Source of the DNA: Alphaproteobacteria bacterium HGW-Alphaproteobacteria-3
GTDB taxonomy: Bacteria; Pseudomonadota; Alphaproteobacteria; Parvibaculales; Parvibaculaceae
Assembly (NCBI GenBank): GCA_002842875.1
Contig: PHEF01000005.1
Location: 1-64,000, forward strand
Direction: 5' to 3'
Length of the DNA: 64,000 bases
The stretch's first letter is position 1; each line of letters opens with the position of its first letter. Position numbers and translations under genes: made by a program. The notes beneath the pieces are model-generated. The model searched no databases and had not been told where the DNA came from. It worked only from the letters and a program-made list of their open reading frames with translations. Positions 17,415 through 30,087 of the stretch are shown in pieces.

Positions 17415-18506
17415 TCAGGCCGCTTCTTCCGCGACGAAGCCCTTCCAGCCCTTCATGTAGGCGACGAAGGCGGAGCCGAGTCCCTCGTCGCGGAGATGCT
17501 GTTCCGTGACAGGGAGCGAGGGCGAGACATAGGCAGCGTCTGCCAGGGCCCGGCGCGGGAAATCGTGGCGCAGGATTGCGGCGCGGCCGATGATCGCGAA
17601 ATCGCAGCCGGCGCCGATGACCCAGGCGGCATCCTCGGCGCTCATGATCTTGCCGGCAGCGCCAAGGCGGACATTGCCTCGGGCTAGGTCCGTGAAGACG
17701 CTCATCAACGAGCGGCCATGGAATTCTTCCTCGACGGGTTCCTTCTTCACATCCCAGAGCGACATGTCGAGGAAGTCGATCTTCGCGGCGGAGAGAAGTT
17801 CGGCCGCGACGTCGCGCACTTCGGCGAGCTTCAAACCGAAACGCTCCGGGGACAGACGAATGCCGATCTGGAAATCCGGGCGGCAGGCGGCGCGGATGCC
17901 GTTGACGATCTCGAAAATCAGGCGGGCGCGGTTTTCGAGCGAGCCGCCATAGATGTCGTTGCGCCGGTTCACCTCCGGCGAGAGGAACTGCGCGAGAATG
18001 TAGCCATGCGCGCCGTGAACCTCGACGCCATCGAAGCCTGCTTTCTCCGCACGCTTTGCCGCAGCAATGAAACCGTCGCGCAACTTTTCGACCTCGGCAG
18101 TCTTGAGTGCGCGACCGCCGGTGTCCTTGTCGTCCGAAGCGCCGACGATATCGCCCACGATGTCCTTCGGCGAGCGGATGCCCGCGTGGTGAAGCTGGAG
18201 GGACGACACCGAATCCTGTGCCTTGATGGCGGCGGCGAGACGGGTGAGGCCTTCGAGGTGCCTGTCGTCCCAGACGCCGAGCTGGCCGGGGAAGCCCTGT
18301 CCGCCCGCCTGGACATGGGCAGCGCAGGTCATGGTGAGGCCGAAGCCGCCTTCTGCGCGCATGGTGAGCCAGCGGAATTCATCGTCGGAGAGGCGGCCAT
18401 CGGCATGGCTCTGCGTGTTGGTGAGCGGTGCCAGCATGAAGCGGTTTTTCATGGCCGGTCCGTGGGCGAGCGAAAGCGGCTCAGCGAGCTTTTCCGTTGT
18501 CAGCAT
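17415..18506 (-). CDS. NADH:flavin oxidoreductase, old yellow enzyme family
   Basis: FMN-dependent oxidoreductase of 363 residues with the TIM-barrel of old yellow enzymes, reducing activated alkenes or related substrates with NAD(P)H. Seen motifs are the N-terminal KNRFMLAPLTNTQSHADG, the QLHHAG segment that holds the His substrate ligand, and VEVHGAHGYILAQFLSPEVNRRNDIYGGSLENRARL, which is diagnostic of the family. FAIIGRAAILRHDFP near the C-terminus belongs to the phosphate-binding end of the barrel. The ATG at 18506 has GAGGAC upstream. It converges with the carboxylase gene. No 4Fe-4S cluster extension is present, so it belongs to the short one-domain class. The physiological substrate is unknown. 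Confidence 0.87.
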   Translation of the reverse strand: MLTTEKLAEPLSLAHGPAMKNRFMLAPLTNTQSHADGRLSDDEFRWLTMRAEGGFGLTMTCAAHVQAGGQGFPGQLGVWDDRHLEGLTRLAAAIKAQDSVSSLQLHHAGIRSPKDIVGDIVGASDDKDTGGRALKTAEVEKLRDGFIAAAKRAEKAGFDGVEVHGAHGYILAQFLSPEVNRRNDIYGGSLENRARLIFEIVNGIRAACRPDFQIGIRLSPERFGLKLAEVRDVAAELLSAAKIDFLDMSLWDVKKEPVEEEFHGRSLMSVFTDLARGNVRLGAAGKIMSAEDAAWVIGAGCDFAIIGRAAILRHDFPRRALADAAYVSPSLPVTEQHLRDEGLGSAFVAYMKGWKGFVAEEAA

Positions 18507-18592
18507 TTTTGTCCTCGATACGAAAGCGAATGGCGATGCCCCCTATATAGGGGCCATCCGCGATTTCATCCATCCGCCGGGAAAAAATGCCG

Positions 18593-19459
18593 TCAGCTTT
18601 CGGCCTTTGCGACGTTCTCGAAGTCCGAGGCGTCGTGGCGCTCGGGAAGCTGGCTTCCGGGCTCGCCCCATGTGCGGTTGACGATGCGGCCGCGCTTCAC
18701 GGCAGGACGTTCGGAAATTTCGTCCGTCCAGCGGTTCACATGCTTGTATTCATGGACGCTGAGGAATTCGGCCGCACCGTAGAGCAGGCCCTTGGCGAGC
18801 GCGCCGTACCAGGGCCAGATCGCCATGTCGGCGACGGTATAATCCGGACCCGCGATGTAGCGGCTGCCGGCAAGGCGCTTGTCGAGCACGTCGAGCTGGC
18901 GCTTCACTTCCATCGCGAAGCGGTCGATTGCGTATTCGATCTTTACCGGCGCATAGGCATAGAAATGGCCGAAGCCGCCGCCGAGATAGGGCGCCGAGCC
19001 CATCTGCCACATGAGCCAGGAATAACATTCGGCGCGGGCGGCCGGATCCTTCGGGACAAAGGCGCCACCGAATTTCTCCGCAAGGTAGAGAAGAATGGCG
19101 CCGCTTTCGAAGATGCGGGTCGGCGGGTTCGTGCTGCGGTCGAGGAGGGCGGGAATTTTCGAATTCGGATTGATGGCGACGAAGTCCGACCCGAACTGGT
19201 TGCCCTCGCCGATATTGATGAGCCAGGCGTCGTATTCGGCACCCTTGTGGCCCGCCGCGAGCAGCTCTTCCAGCATCACCGTGACCTTCACGCCGTTCGG
19301 CGTGCCCAGCGAATAGAGCTGAAGCGGATGCTTGCCGACGGGGAGTTCCTTCTCATGCGTCGCGCCGGAGACGGGCCGGTTGATGTTGGAGAAGCGGTTT
19401 TCGTTCCGGTCCTTTTCCCAGGTCCAGACTTTCGGCGGCGTGTAGGACGTATCGGTCAT
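18593..19459 (-). CDS. yghU: Glutathione S-transferase, YghU type
   Basis: Cytoplasmic glutathione transferase-like enzyme of 288 residues. The N-terminal extension MTDTSYTPPKVWTWEKDRN and the segment NINRPVSGATHEKELPVGKHPLQLYSLGTPNGVKVTVMLEE are characteristic of the YghU/YfcG (Nu-class) group, which shows disulfide-bond oxidoreductase activity with glutathione. Residues up to about 130 form the thioredoxin-like domain (NSKIPALLD, then ESGAILLYLAEKFG). The rest is the helical domain ending in IAGPDYTVADMAIWPWYG. The ATG at 19459 has GGGAG upstream. The gene lies between the flavin oxidoreductase and the pst genes without evident functional linkage. Confidence 0.92.
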   Translation of the reverse strand: MTDTSYTPPKVWTWEKDRNENRFSNINRPVSGATHEKELPVGKHPLQLYSLGTPNGVKVTVMLEELLAAGHKGAEYDAWLINIGEGNQFGSDFVAINPNSKIPALLDRSTNPPTRIFESGAILLYLAEKFGGAFVPKDPAARAECYSWLMWQMGSAPYLGGGFGHFYAYAPVKIEYAIDRFAMEVKRQLDVLDKRLAGSRYIAGPDYTVADMAIWPWYGALAKGLLYGAAEFLSVHEYKHVNRWTDEISERPAVKRGRIVNRTWGEPGSQLPERHDASDFENVAKAES

Positions 19460-19559
19460 CGGACGTCTCCCAGATTTTTCGATTTGGAGCGATGCGGGCC
19501 GGCATGCGGCGCGCGAGGATAGCAGAGCTTCGGGTTGAAATCGAAGAGCGCGCGCCGCG

Positions 19560-20417
19560 TCAGCCGCTGCGGCCCGTCACATAGGCGGCGGTGAGGTCGT
19601 GCGCGGGCGCTTCGAAGAGACGCTGGCACGTATCGAACTCGATGAGCGCGCCGGCGCGATCGCGAACCCAGAAGAAGGCGGCGAAGTTGGCGATGCGCCG
19701 CGCCTGAGCCAGATTATGCGTGACGACAACGACCGTGTACCGCCCGCGCAGACCGACGATCATCTTCTCGACCGTCTCCGCCGACAGGGGATCGAGGGCA
19801 CTGCACGGCTCGTCCATCAACAGGATCGACGGCTGCAGGACAAGCGCCCTTGCGATGCAGAGCCGCTGCTGCTGACCGCCCGAAAGCGACAAGGCAGGTT
19901 CGTCGAGGCGATCGGCGACCTCTTCCCAAAGCCCGACATCCGAGAGCGCGGCCCTTATGCGGCTTTCCCGTTCGTCGCGGCTTCGCACGCCGTGTTCGCG
20001 CAGCGGCATGTCGAGATTGCGGTGAATGGACAGGGGAAACGGGTTGGGCTTCTGGAAGATCATGCCGACCTTCCGGCGCAAGGCCTGAACGTCGACATCC
20101 GGCCCGTGAATGTCCACACCATCGACCTCGATGCGGCCCGCGACGCGACAACCCGCGACCAGATCGGTCAAGCGGTTCAGACTCGAGAGGAAGGTGCTTT
20201 TTCCGCAACCGGACGGGCCGATGAGCGCGGTCACGCATCCCTTGTAGATATCCAGATCGACATGCTTGAGGGCGGGAACGCCGGCGTAGGAAACAGCCAG
20301 GCCCCTGACGCCGATGACCGGCTCCGGCGTGCAGCATTCCGGCCCGGCAAGCATGGGGCCGACTGTATAACCGGCGGCGCCCTCGCCTGCCGCTTCGTCT
20401 TTCGGGCCAAGGGTCAT
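19560..20417 (-). CDS. pstB: Phosphate ABC transporter ATP-binding protein
   Basis: ATPase of the high-affinity phosphate importer, 285 residues. All motifs are present: Walker A GPSGCGKST, the PstB-type SLNRLTDLVAGCRVAGRI, Q-loop MIFQKPNPFP, signature LSGGQQQRLCIARAL, Walker B ILLMDEPCSALDP and the H-loop VVVTHN. A 30-residue N-terminal extension rich in Gly, Ala and Pro precedes the ABC domain and is not part of the fold. The start overlaps the stop of pstA by four bases (ATGA), so it is last in a four-gene operon. No phoU follows, which is unusual for pst operons. Confidence 0.93.
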   Translation of the reverse strand: MTLGPKDEAAGEGAAGYTVGPMLAGPECCTPEPVIGVRGLAVSYAGVPALKHVDLDIYKGCVTALIGPSGCGKSTFLSSLNRLTDLVAGCRVAGRIEVDGVDIHGPDVDVQALRRKVGMIFQKPNPFPLSIHRNLDMPLREHGVRSRDERESRIRAALSDVGLWEEVADRLDEPALSLSGGQQQRLCIARALVLQPSILLMDEPCSALDPLSAETVEKMIVGLRGRYTVVVVTHNLAQARRIANFAAFFWVRDRAGALIEFDTCQRLFEAPAHDLTAAYVTGRSG

Positions 20418-21289
20418 GCGGCAATCCTTTTACGCAGCAGATAATCCGAGAACGACATGGCAAGGCCGTTCACGACGATCAGGAACAGGAGCAGCACCAG
20501 AGCCGACGCATATGCATTCCGGTCGCCACCCGCGACGTTCATGGCAAGGTCGTAGATGTGCAGCGACAGGGCCCTGCCGGAATCGAGCAGCGAGGAGGGC
20601 ATGCGGTCGACATAGCCGCTGGTGAAGACGAGAGCCGCCGTCTCTGCGGTTGCCCTTCCCAAACCGAGCAGAAGACCCGCCGTGACGGCCGGTCCGGCTG
20701 CCGGAAGCACGATACGCCACACCGAGGAAAAACGCGACATGCCCAAAGCGGCAGCGCCGTGCCGCCACTCGTCCGGCACCATGCGCAAGCCGTGCTCGGC
20801 GGTGCGGATGAGCAGCGGCAGGATCATGCAGGCAAGGGTCAGCCCGCCGGAAAGGATCGAGAACCCCATTCCCAGCCAGACGCTGAAGAACGCGTTGCCG
20901 AACAGTCCGAAGACGATGGAGGGAATGCCCGCAAGGACGTCCAGGCTGATGCTCGTCCACGCCGCGAAGCGGCTGCCCGAGGGCAGGAATTCCGCCAGGA
21001 ATATCGCCGCCGCCAGACCGAGCGGCGCCGCCACGGCGATCGCGACGGCCAGAATGAGGCCGGTCGATACGAGGATCGGCCCGATGCCGCCCGCGCGCCC
21101 GGCGCGTGCCGGTTCATCGACGAGAAATCTCCAGTCGAGTCCCGCCGCGCCTCTCACCGCGACATCGAGCATCAGCCACGCGGCGCAAGCGAAGAGGATG
21201 CCGGCCGCCGCCCAGATCGCCATCCGCAAGGCGCCATCCCTTGCCTGAGGGGCGAAGATCCGCCGCCGCACAGACGAAAAATCAGGCAT
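20414..21289 (-). CDS. pstA: Phosphate ABC transporter permease PstA
   Basis: Inner-membrane subunit of 291 residues with about six hydrophobic segments. The EAA-type cytoplasmic loop ATPase contact is seen as EWRHGAAALGMSRFSSVWRIVLPAAGPAVTAGLLLGLGRATAETAALVF. The late segment GLGRATAETAAL is the PstA hallmark. ATG 21289 has GGAGG six bases upstream; an in-frame start further upstream would overlap pstC more and lacks such a site. It overlaps pstC by eight bases and pstB by four, so translation is likely coupled. Confidence 0.92.
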   Translation of the reverse strand: MPDFSSVRRRIFAPQARDGALRMAIWAAAGILFACAAWLMLDVAVRGAAGLDWRFLVDEPARAGRAGGIGPILVSTGLILAVAIAVAAPLGLAAAIFLAEFLPSGSRFAAWTSISLDVLAGIPSIVFGLFGNAFFSVWLGMGFSILSGGLTLACMILPLLIRTAEHGLRMVPDEWRHGAAALGMSRFSSVWRIVLPAAGPAVTAGLLLGLGRATAETAALVFTSGYVDRMPSSLLDSGRALSLHIYDLAMNVAGGDRNAYASALVLLLFLIVVNGLAMSFSDYLLRKRIAA

Positions 21290-22157
21290 GACGCCGCCTC
21301 CGTCCGGTGCCGGCCGCAAAGGACAGAAGAAAGACCAGCAAGGTCAGAGCGAGTCCGGACACGAAAAGCGATGCGCGATGATCGCCCGTCGCATAGGCCA
21401 TTTCGAGCGCGATGTTGGACGTCAGGGCGCGAACGGGCGTGAACAGGCCATCGGGCATCTGCACAATGTTTCCGGTGATCATCAAAACGACCATCGTCTC
21501 GCCGAGCGCGCGCGCCCCCGCAAGCAGGATGCCGCCGGCAATGCCCTCGCGGGCCGCCGGCAGAACGACATTCAACAGCGCCGCCTCGCGACCCAATCCA
21601 AGCGCATTCGCGGCGCTCCAACAGGACCGGGGCACGCTTTCGAGCGCCGCTTCGGAGGCGATGGCGACGGTGGGAACGATCATCAGTGCAAGGACGAGAA
21701 TGCCCGCGATCAGACTGGCGCCCGGCGGCTCTATCCGGGCGATGAGGGGCACAAGCACCATCAAACCCCAGAGGCCGAGAACGACGGAGGGCGTGCCCGC
21801 CAGCAAAAGGACGAGGCCGCGATAGGGCGCCTTCATCCATCCCGGCGCATAGTGGAGACGAAAGATCGCGACCGCAACGCCAACGGGCGCGGCAATCGTC
21901 AAGGCGCCCGCCGCCAGCGCGAAGGACGCGGCAAGCATCGGCACAAGGCCGAATGCACCGTCGGTCGGATACCACGCGCCGTCCGACAGAAACCGCACGA
22001 CGCCAATCGTCCGCAATGCGGGCCAGGCTTCACCGAACACGAAAATCAGGATCAGCAGCAGAATCCCGGAGGCAAGGCACGCGGCCGCGCCAAGCCCGAA
22101 GGCGATATAGCCGTCAGGGGTGCGAGGGAACAAAGAACTGATCCGCAACGATGTCAT
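21282..22157 (-). CDS. pstC: Phosphate ABC transporter permease PstC
   Basis: Inner-membrane subunit of 291 residues, partner of PstA. It has an N-terminal membrane helix, then periplasmic RFLSDGAWYPTDGAFGLVPMLAAS, a typical PstC signature. The cytoplasmic loop contains SCWSAANALGLGREAALLNVVLPAAREGIAGGILLAGARALGETM. The reading frame starts inside the 3' end of pstS, overlapping it by 44 bp, and has only a weak ribosome binding site, so it probably depends on coupling to pstS translation. The C-terminus is unusually basic (GRRRRHA). Confidence 0.91.
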   Translation of the reverse strand: MTSLRISSLFPRTPDGYIAFGLGAAACLASGILLLILIFVFGEAWPALRTIGVVRFLSDGAWYPTDGAFGLVPMLAASFALAAGALTIAAPVGVAVAIFRLHYAPGWMKAPYRGLVLLLAGTPSVVLGLWGLMVLVPLIARIEPPGASLIAGILVLALMIVPTVAIASEAALESVPRSCWSAANALGLGREAALLNVVLPAAREGIAGGILLAGARALGETMVVLMITGNIVQMPDGLFTPVRALTSNIALEMAYATGDHRASLFVSGLALTLLVFLLSFAAGTGRRRRHA

Positions 22158-22932
22158 CGACGTCCGCCGACCGCGCGAAGCTCGTAACCGGTTCGAGCCG
22201 TTCCCTGTCCGCGGGACGCACGACCAGGTTCAGCGGACGCGACAATGGATAGGTACCGTTTTTCACATTCGCGACGGAGGCAGGCACGCCCTCCAGTCCG
22301 AGCAGCTTGACCGGCGTCCCCACGCTCGCCTCGAATTCGGCCGTGCCGATCGAGACGTAGCCGATGGCGCCCGGATTTGCCGAGACGGTCTTGATGCCCT
22401 GCTGATTGTCGCCGATCACCACATGGGCCACGATGTCCCTTACACCGAGCCCGAAATGGGCCAGGAAGAGCTCAAGCGTCGAACGGCCCTCCGCCTTGTT
22501 CACCACGGTGATCTTGCCGGGCTTTCCGCCCACATCCGCCCAGTCGGTCGCACGGCCCGTGTAGATATCGACAATCTGCCGGTTCGAGAGCTCCGTGAGC
22601 GGATTATCCCGGTGGAGGATGATGGCGACGCCGTCGCGCGCGATCTCGTATGCCAGAAGGTCGCTCTCGCCGGCGGTCATGGCGCGCGACACCATTCCGA
22701 TATCCGACAGTCCGGCCCGGACATCCGTTACGCCGCGCGTGGAGCCGCCGCTCTGCACGTCGATGCGGAGACCGGGATGCAGCTTCTCATAGCGTTTGCC
22801 GATCTCCGCCATGAGCGGGGCAATCGTGCTGGAGCCGGTGACGACGATGCGGTCGCCCGCATGGGCCGCGGCGGCGAAGCCAGGGGCCATGGAGAGAACG
22901 AGGAGAAAGGCGAGTGCGCGGTGGAAAAACAT
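22114..22932 (-). CDS. pstS: Phosphate ABC transporter, periplasmic binding protein
   Basis: Periplasmic phosphate-binding protein of 272 residues. MFFHRALAFLLVLSMAPGFAAAAHA is a Sec signal peptide. The mature protein begins DRIVVTGSSTIAPLM, in which the TGSST loop binds phosphate, followed by VQSGGSTRGVTDVRAGLSDIGMVSRAM, a second phosphate-contacting segment. It belongs to the shorter PstS group that lacks the extended C-terminal part of the E. coli protein. It is first in the pstSCAB operon. No Pho box could be found in the 130 bp upstream, despite Pho-like boxes elsewhere in the window. The island boundary repeat begins 133 bp upstream. Confidence 0.9.
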   Translation of the reverse strand: MFFHRALAFLLVLSMAPGFAAAAHAGDRIVVTGSSTIAPLMAEIGKRYEKLHPGLRIDVQSGGSTRGVTDVRAGLSDIGMVSRAMTAGESDLLAYEIARDGVAIILHRDNPLTELSNRQIVDIYTGRATDWADVGGKPGKITVVNKAEGRSTLELFLAHFGLGVRDIVAHVVIGDNQQGIKTVSANPGAIGYVSIGTAEFEASVGTPVKLLGLEGVPASVANVKNGTYPLSRPLNLVVRPADRERLEPVTSFARSADVDDIVADQFFVPSHP

Positions 22933-23064
22933 CTGGACGCAACCTTACAGGGATTGAAAACCGCAAGGCATGTTGTTCGCGCCCGCTGCGCCAAAAGTTA
23001 CCCTGCGGGTCCTCGCGCGCCGGAAAGGTGCGGGGACCGCTATCTGCGGGGCTCTCGGTCGCAA

Positions 23065-23078
23065 GGGAGGATTGGTGG
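23065..23078. repeat. Candidate attL: 14-bp direct repeat of the tRNA-Ala end
   Basis: GGGAGGATTGGTGG occurs here and again at 46158-46171, where its last six bases are the complement of the tRNA-Ala CCACCA 3' end. It sits exactly where core (pstS) gives way to accessory DNA. Chance occurrence of a given 14-mer in 64 kb is about 2 in 10,000. Confidence 0.7.
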
Positions 23079-23113
23079 TGTGCGCAGTCACCGCCTCAAC
23101 CGCCTCTGCAAAA

Positions 23114-23284
23114 TTTCCCTGCTAACAGGGAAAAATACAGGGAATTTCGTTTCTTTTCGGCGTCATCGGCGATTTCGACCCTTCGAAAGCGGCAGAATTT
23201 TGGGATTTCGACGCCGATTTCCCTACTCGCGGAAACAGGTAATTTTCTCGAAAAAACAGGGAATTCGGTCGCGAAAACAGGGAC
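23114..23284. repeat. Cluster of ACAGGGAA-type short repeats
   Basis: TTTCCCTG (23114) and CAGGGAAA (23126) form an inverted repeat. Further copies are ACAGGGAAT near 23137, TTTCCCT near 23218, ACAGGTAAT near 23234, ACAGGGAAT near 23256 and ACAGGGACC near 23277. Spacing is irregular, so it is not a CRISPR. Such blocks are seen beside integrase genes in some Hyphomicrobiales, from general recollection. Confidence 0.6.
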
Positions 23285-23381
23285 CTTTGCAGCCTCAATC
23301 TGACGCGGGATTGAGGCCCGAATCCTGACGACGCGTCACCTTGCCGGGCAATACCAGGCACCCATCTCGCCTGAAACATGC

Positions 23382-23848
23382 ATGCAGCATTTCGATGGGA
23401 CTATCTCGTCCAAGACCGATTCGTCGACATTGTGGCAGCACATGAGCGACCAACAACTCTCGCGCATGATGATCGACTTCTGCCAGCAAAGGCTGCCTGA
23501 AGCCCTGACAGAGCATGAGATCGAGCTCATGCAGCGTTACCTGGCTCTCCTTGTCAGGCGTCGTCAATTGCCACCTTATGTGGGCCATCGACCGAACTGG
23601 CCCCGGATGGCGGAAGAAAGCGGCATCGAAGTCGCTCGCCTGCGCGCCGCAAGCCGCCCGTTGAAGCACGGGCTAGAGGCCCTGATCCGCGAGATACCCA
23701 AACTCCCCTCCCCTGACCCGCACTTATGCCGCCCCCCGAAGCCACCCGGCCGAGGCAAGAGAACGCGAGAGCAAAATTCTGCTCACGCCTTAGCTCCCAT
23801 CCCTCGGACAACCCGCTCAAGGGCGCGTCGTGGCTCGGCGAAGTCAAA
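23382..23848 (+). pseudogene. Truncated accessory ORF interrupted by the IS element
   Basis: An open frame of about 155 codons that runs into the left end of the IS3-family element. The first 90 residues look like a real protein: SDQQLSRMMIDFCQQRLPEAL, TEHEIELMQRYLALLVRRRQLPPYVGHRPNW, then a short helical stretch. The remainder becomes basic and low in complexity. The N-terminal pattern recalls large accessory or integrase-linked proteins found near ACAGGGAA repeats in Hyphomicrobiales, but I cannot name the family with certainty. Its 3' portion is not found on the other side of the IS, consistent with deletion. Any product would be non-functional or altered. Confidence 0.45.
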
Positions 23849-23910
23849 TGGGCTGCTGCCGGTTTCACGGACACAAAGTTTAGGTGTCATGATGGACCCG
23901 GAGGTGGACT

Positions 23911-24201
23911 ATGGGACGCAGGGTATTCAGCCGCGAGTTCAAGCTTGAGGCGGTGAAGCTGGTCAGGGAGCGGGGCGTGAAGATCGCGCAAGCAGCCCGT
24001 GACCTCGATGTGCACGAGAACGTGCTTCGCAAATGGATCAGGGACGCGGCAGCCGATCCGGCGCATGCCTTTCCCGGTCACGGGCAGATGAAGCCCGAAC
24101 AGCTGGAGATCGAGCGGCTACGTCGCGAGGTCACGAAGCTCAAGGCGGAGCGCGACATCCTAAAAAAAGCCGCGGCCTACTTCGCGAAGGAGAGCATATG
24201 A
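23911..24201 (+). CDS. IS3-family transposase OrfA
   Basis: DNA-binding subunit of 96 residues with the HTH_Tnp_1 fold: RRVFSREFKLEAVKLVRERG, then IAQAARDLDVHENVLRKWIRD, then a coiled coil (EQLEIERLRREVTKLKAERDILKKAAAYFAKE). The ATG at 23911 has GGAGG upstream. Near its end a slippery A7G run at 24162-24169 lies where IS3 elements use a -1 frameshift to make the OrfAB transposase, and the orfB frame is open across it. orfA is complete, but no active transposase can form because orfB is truncated. Confidence 0.93.
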   Translation: MGRRVFSREFKLEAVKLVRERGVKIAQAARDLDVHENVLRKWIRDAAADPAHAFPGHGQMKPEQLEIERLRREVTKLKAERDILKKAAAYFAKESI

Positions 24202-24545
24202 AGTTCGCCTTCGTCGCGAAGCACCGAGGGATCTGGCCGGTGGCTTGGTTATGCGGGGCACTCGGGGTCTCGCGAAGCGGCTTCCATGCCTGGCTGACGC
24301 GAGCCCCGAGTGCACGGAGCCGCAGTGATAAGATGCTGGGCAATGAAGTGCGATCGAGCTTCCTTGCCAGTGACCGGACCTATGGAGCCCGGCGCGTCTG
24401 GCATGACGTGCTGGCGGCCGGGCACGCTTGCGGCCTGCATCGCATCGAACGGTTGATGCGGCAGCAGGCCTTGCGGGCGAGGCCCCGGCGGCGGTCTCTC
24501 CCCAAGGATAATGGCGAGCGATCAACCAACGCCGTCGCGCCGAAC
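24198..24545 (+). pseudogene. IS3-family transposase OrfB, N-terminal fragment
   Basis: About 116 residues of the normal 270-290. The ATG overlaps the orfA stop. The fragment shows the usual N-terminal part, GIWPVAWLCGALGVSRSGFHAWL, then RTYGARRVWHDVLAAGHACGLHRIERLMRQQALRA. It ends at NAVAPN, immediately before the DDE integrase core would begin. All catalytic Asp and Glu residues are missing. Downstream sequence in this frame is the antisense of the MFS gene. Confidence 0.85.
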
Positions 24546-25560
24546 AGGCCGACCTGTCTTCCGGCGCGGCGGATCGCCGGAGCAAGCGTCCGGACGGCGT
24601 TTGCGCCACCCCGTAGCCGAGCCCGAGCACGACCCAAAGAGGTAGTAACCAGCCGTAGTCCGGCACGACGGCAGCAGCGAAAAGACCGGCGCCGAGAAGT
24701 CCCGCCCCTGTCAGCATGACGGTACGATCCGCGACGGCATCCAGAAGCCATGGCAGAAGGAGGGCAGCGGTCATCGAGCCGCCGCCAAAGACCGCGAGCG
24801 CAACGGCAGTCGATTGCTGCGAGAGCCCGAAACCCGCCTGAACGAGAACGACGGCATTGACGATGACCATGGCGCCGCCCGCGGCGACCGCAAGATTCAA
24901 CGCGAGCAATCCGCGCAGGCGCGGCGTTGCAAGATAGATGCGAAGGCCGAGCATGGTCCTCTCATATATCCCACGATACTCGGGTCGCTGCGGACCCGGC
25001 AGGACCACGGTCACCACCAGCACCGCAGAAGCGACAAAGCCCAACGACGTTCCTGCAAACAGTCCATGAAAGCTGATGACGGTCAGAAGCGCCGCCGCGG
25101 CCATGGGGCTGAGAAGACTCTCCAGATCATAGGCGAGGCGAGACAGGGAAAGCGCTCGCGTGTAGCCCCGCTCGTCCGGAAGCACATCGGGGATGGTTGC
25201 CTGAAAGGTCGGTGTGAAAGCCGCCGATGCCGATTGCAGAAGGAAAATCAGCACATAGACCTGCCAAATTTCCGTGACGAAGGGGAGCGCCAGGGCAATC
25301 GCGGCGCGCACCAGATCCAGGCATACAAGCAGAGCCCTTCGCGGCACATGCGCCGTGAAGGCCGTCGCAACAGGGGCAATCCCGACATAGGCGGCCATCT
25401 TGATTGCGAGCGCGGTCCCGAGGACGGCACCTGCTTCGGCGTCAGCGAGTTCATAGGCGAGAAGACCAAGAGCCACGGTCGCAAGGCCGGTGCCGATCAG
25501 GGAGAGCGACTGCGCGGCGAACAGATGCCGGTAGGTTCTTTGTCGAAGTATTCCAAGCAT
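24546..25560 (-). pseudogene. MFS transporter, C-terminal end deleted
   Basis: About 335 residues of a major-facilitator protein normally near 400. It starts MLGILRQRTYRHLFAAQSLSLIGTGLATVALGLLAYEL, with a weak signature in the 2-3 loop region and about ten hydrophobic segments. The last authentic stretch is YGVAQTPSGRLLRRSAAPEDR. After that the frame runs into the antisense strand of the IS fragment, so the final two helices are lost. It follows czcA in the same direction by 110 bp and is probably the last gene of the metal-efflux unit. MFS proteins beside czc genes are often assumed to export metal, but that is only inference. It is unlikely to be functional. Confidence 0.8.
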
Positions 25561-25670
25561 GGTGTTATCCGAATGGCGATTTCATGCGTTCCGGCAAGGA
25601 CGGACTTCCATTTTTCATCGGACGAACGTCCCCACCGGATTTCATGCGGGCCCGATCATGGCTCGCCGGT

Positions 25671-30083
<4,413 letters not shown>

Positions 30084-30087
<4 letters not shown>

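Larger units (their letters stand above)
22933..23381. other. pst promoter region and left end of the genomic island
   Basis: The first 130 bp should hold the pstS promoter, though no box is recognised. The 14-bp repeat GGGAGGATTGGTGG at 23065-23078 matches the tRNA-Ala end. From 23114 on, a series of ACAGGGAA-type repeats fills the gap, with no coding sequence. Confidence 0.6.
23849..24545 (+). mobile_element. IS3-family insertion sequence, 3' end deleted
   Basis: The left end is intact, starting TGGGCTGCTGCCGGTTTCAC at 23849, followed by orfA. orfB breaks off near 24545, where the sequence becomes a truncated MFS gene in the opposite direction. No right terminal inverted repeat is found, so this is an inactive remnant left by a one-sided deletion. 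Confidence 0.8.

Noticed and set aside
23114-23284. Short repeats as a CRISPR array
   Set aside because: Copies are about 8-9 bases, in both orientations and irregularly spaced, with no uniform spacers and no cas genes nearby.
24546-24719. C-terminal extension of the IS transposase OrfB
   Set aside because: This stretch is the antisense strand of the MFS gene and lacks any DDE-domain similarity.
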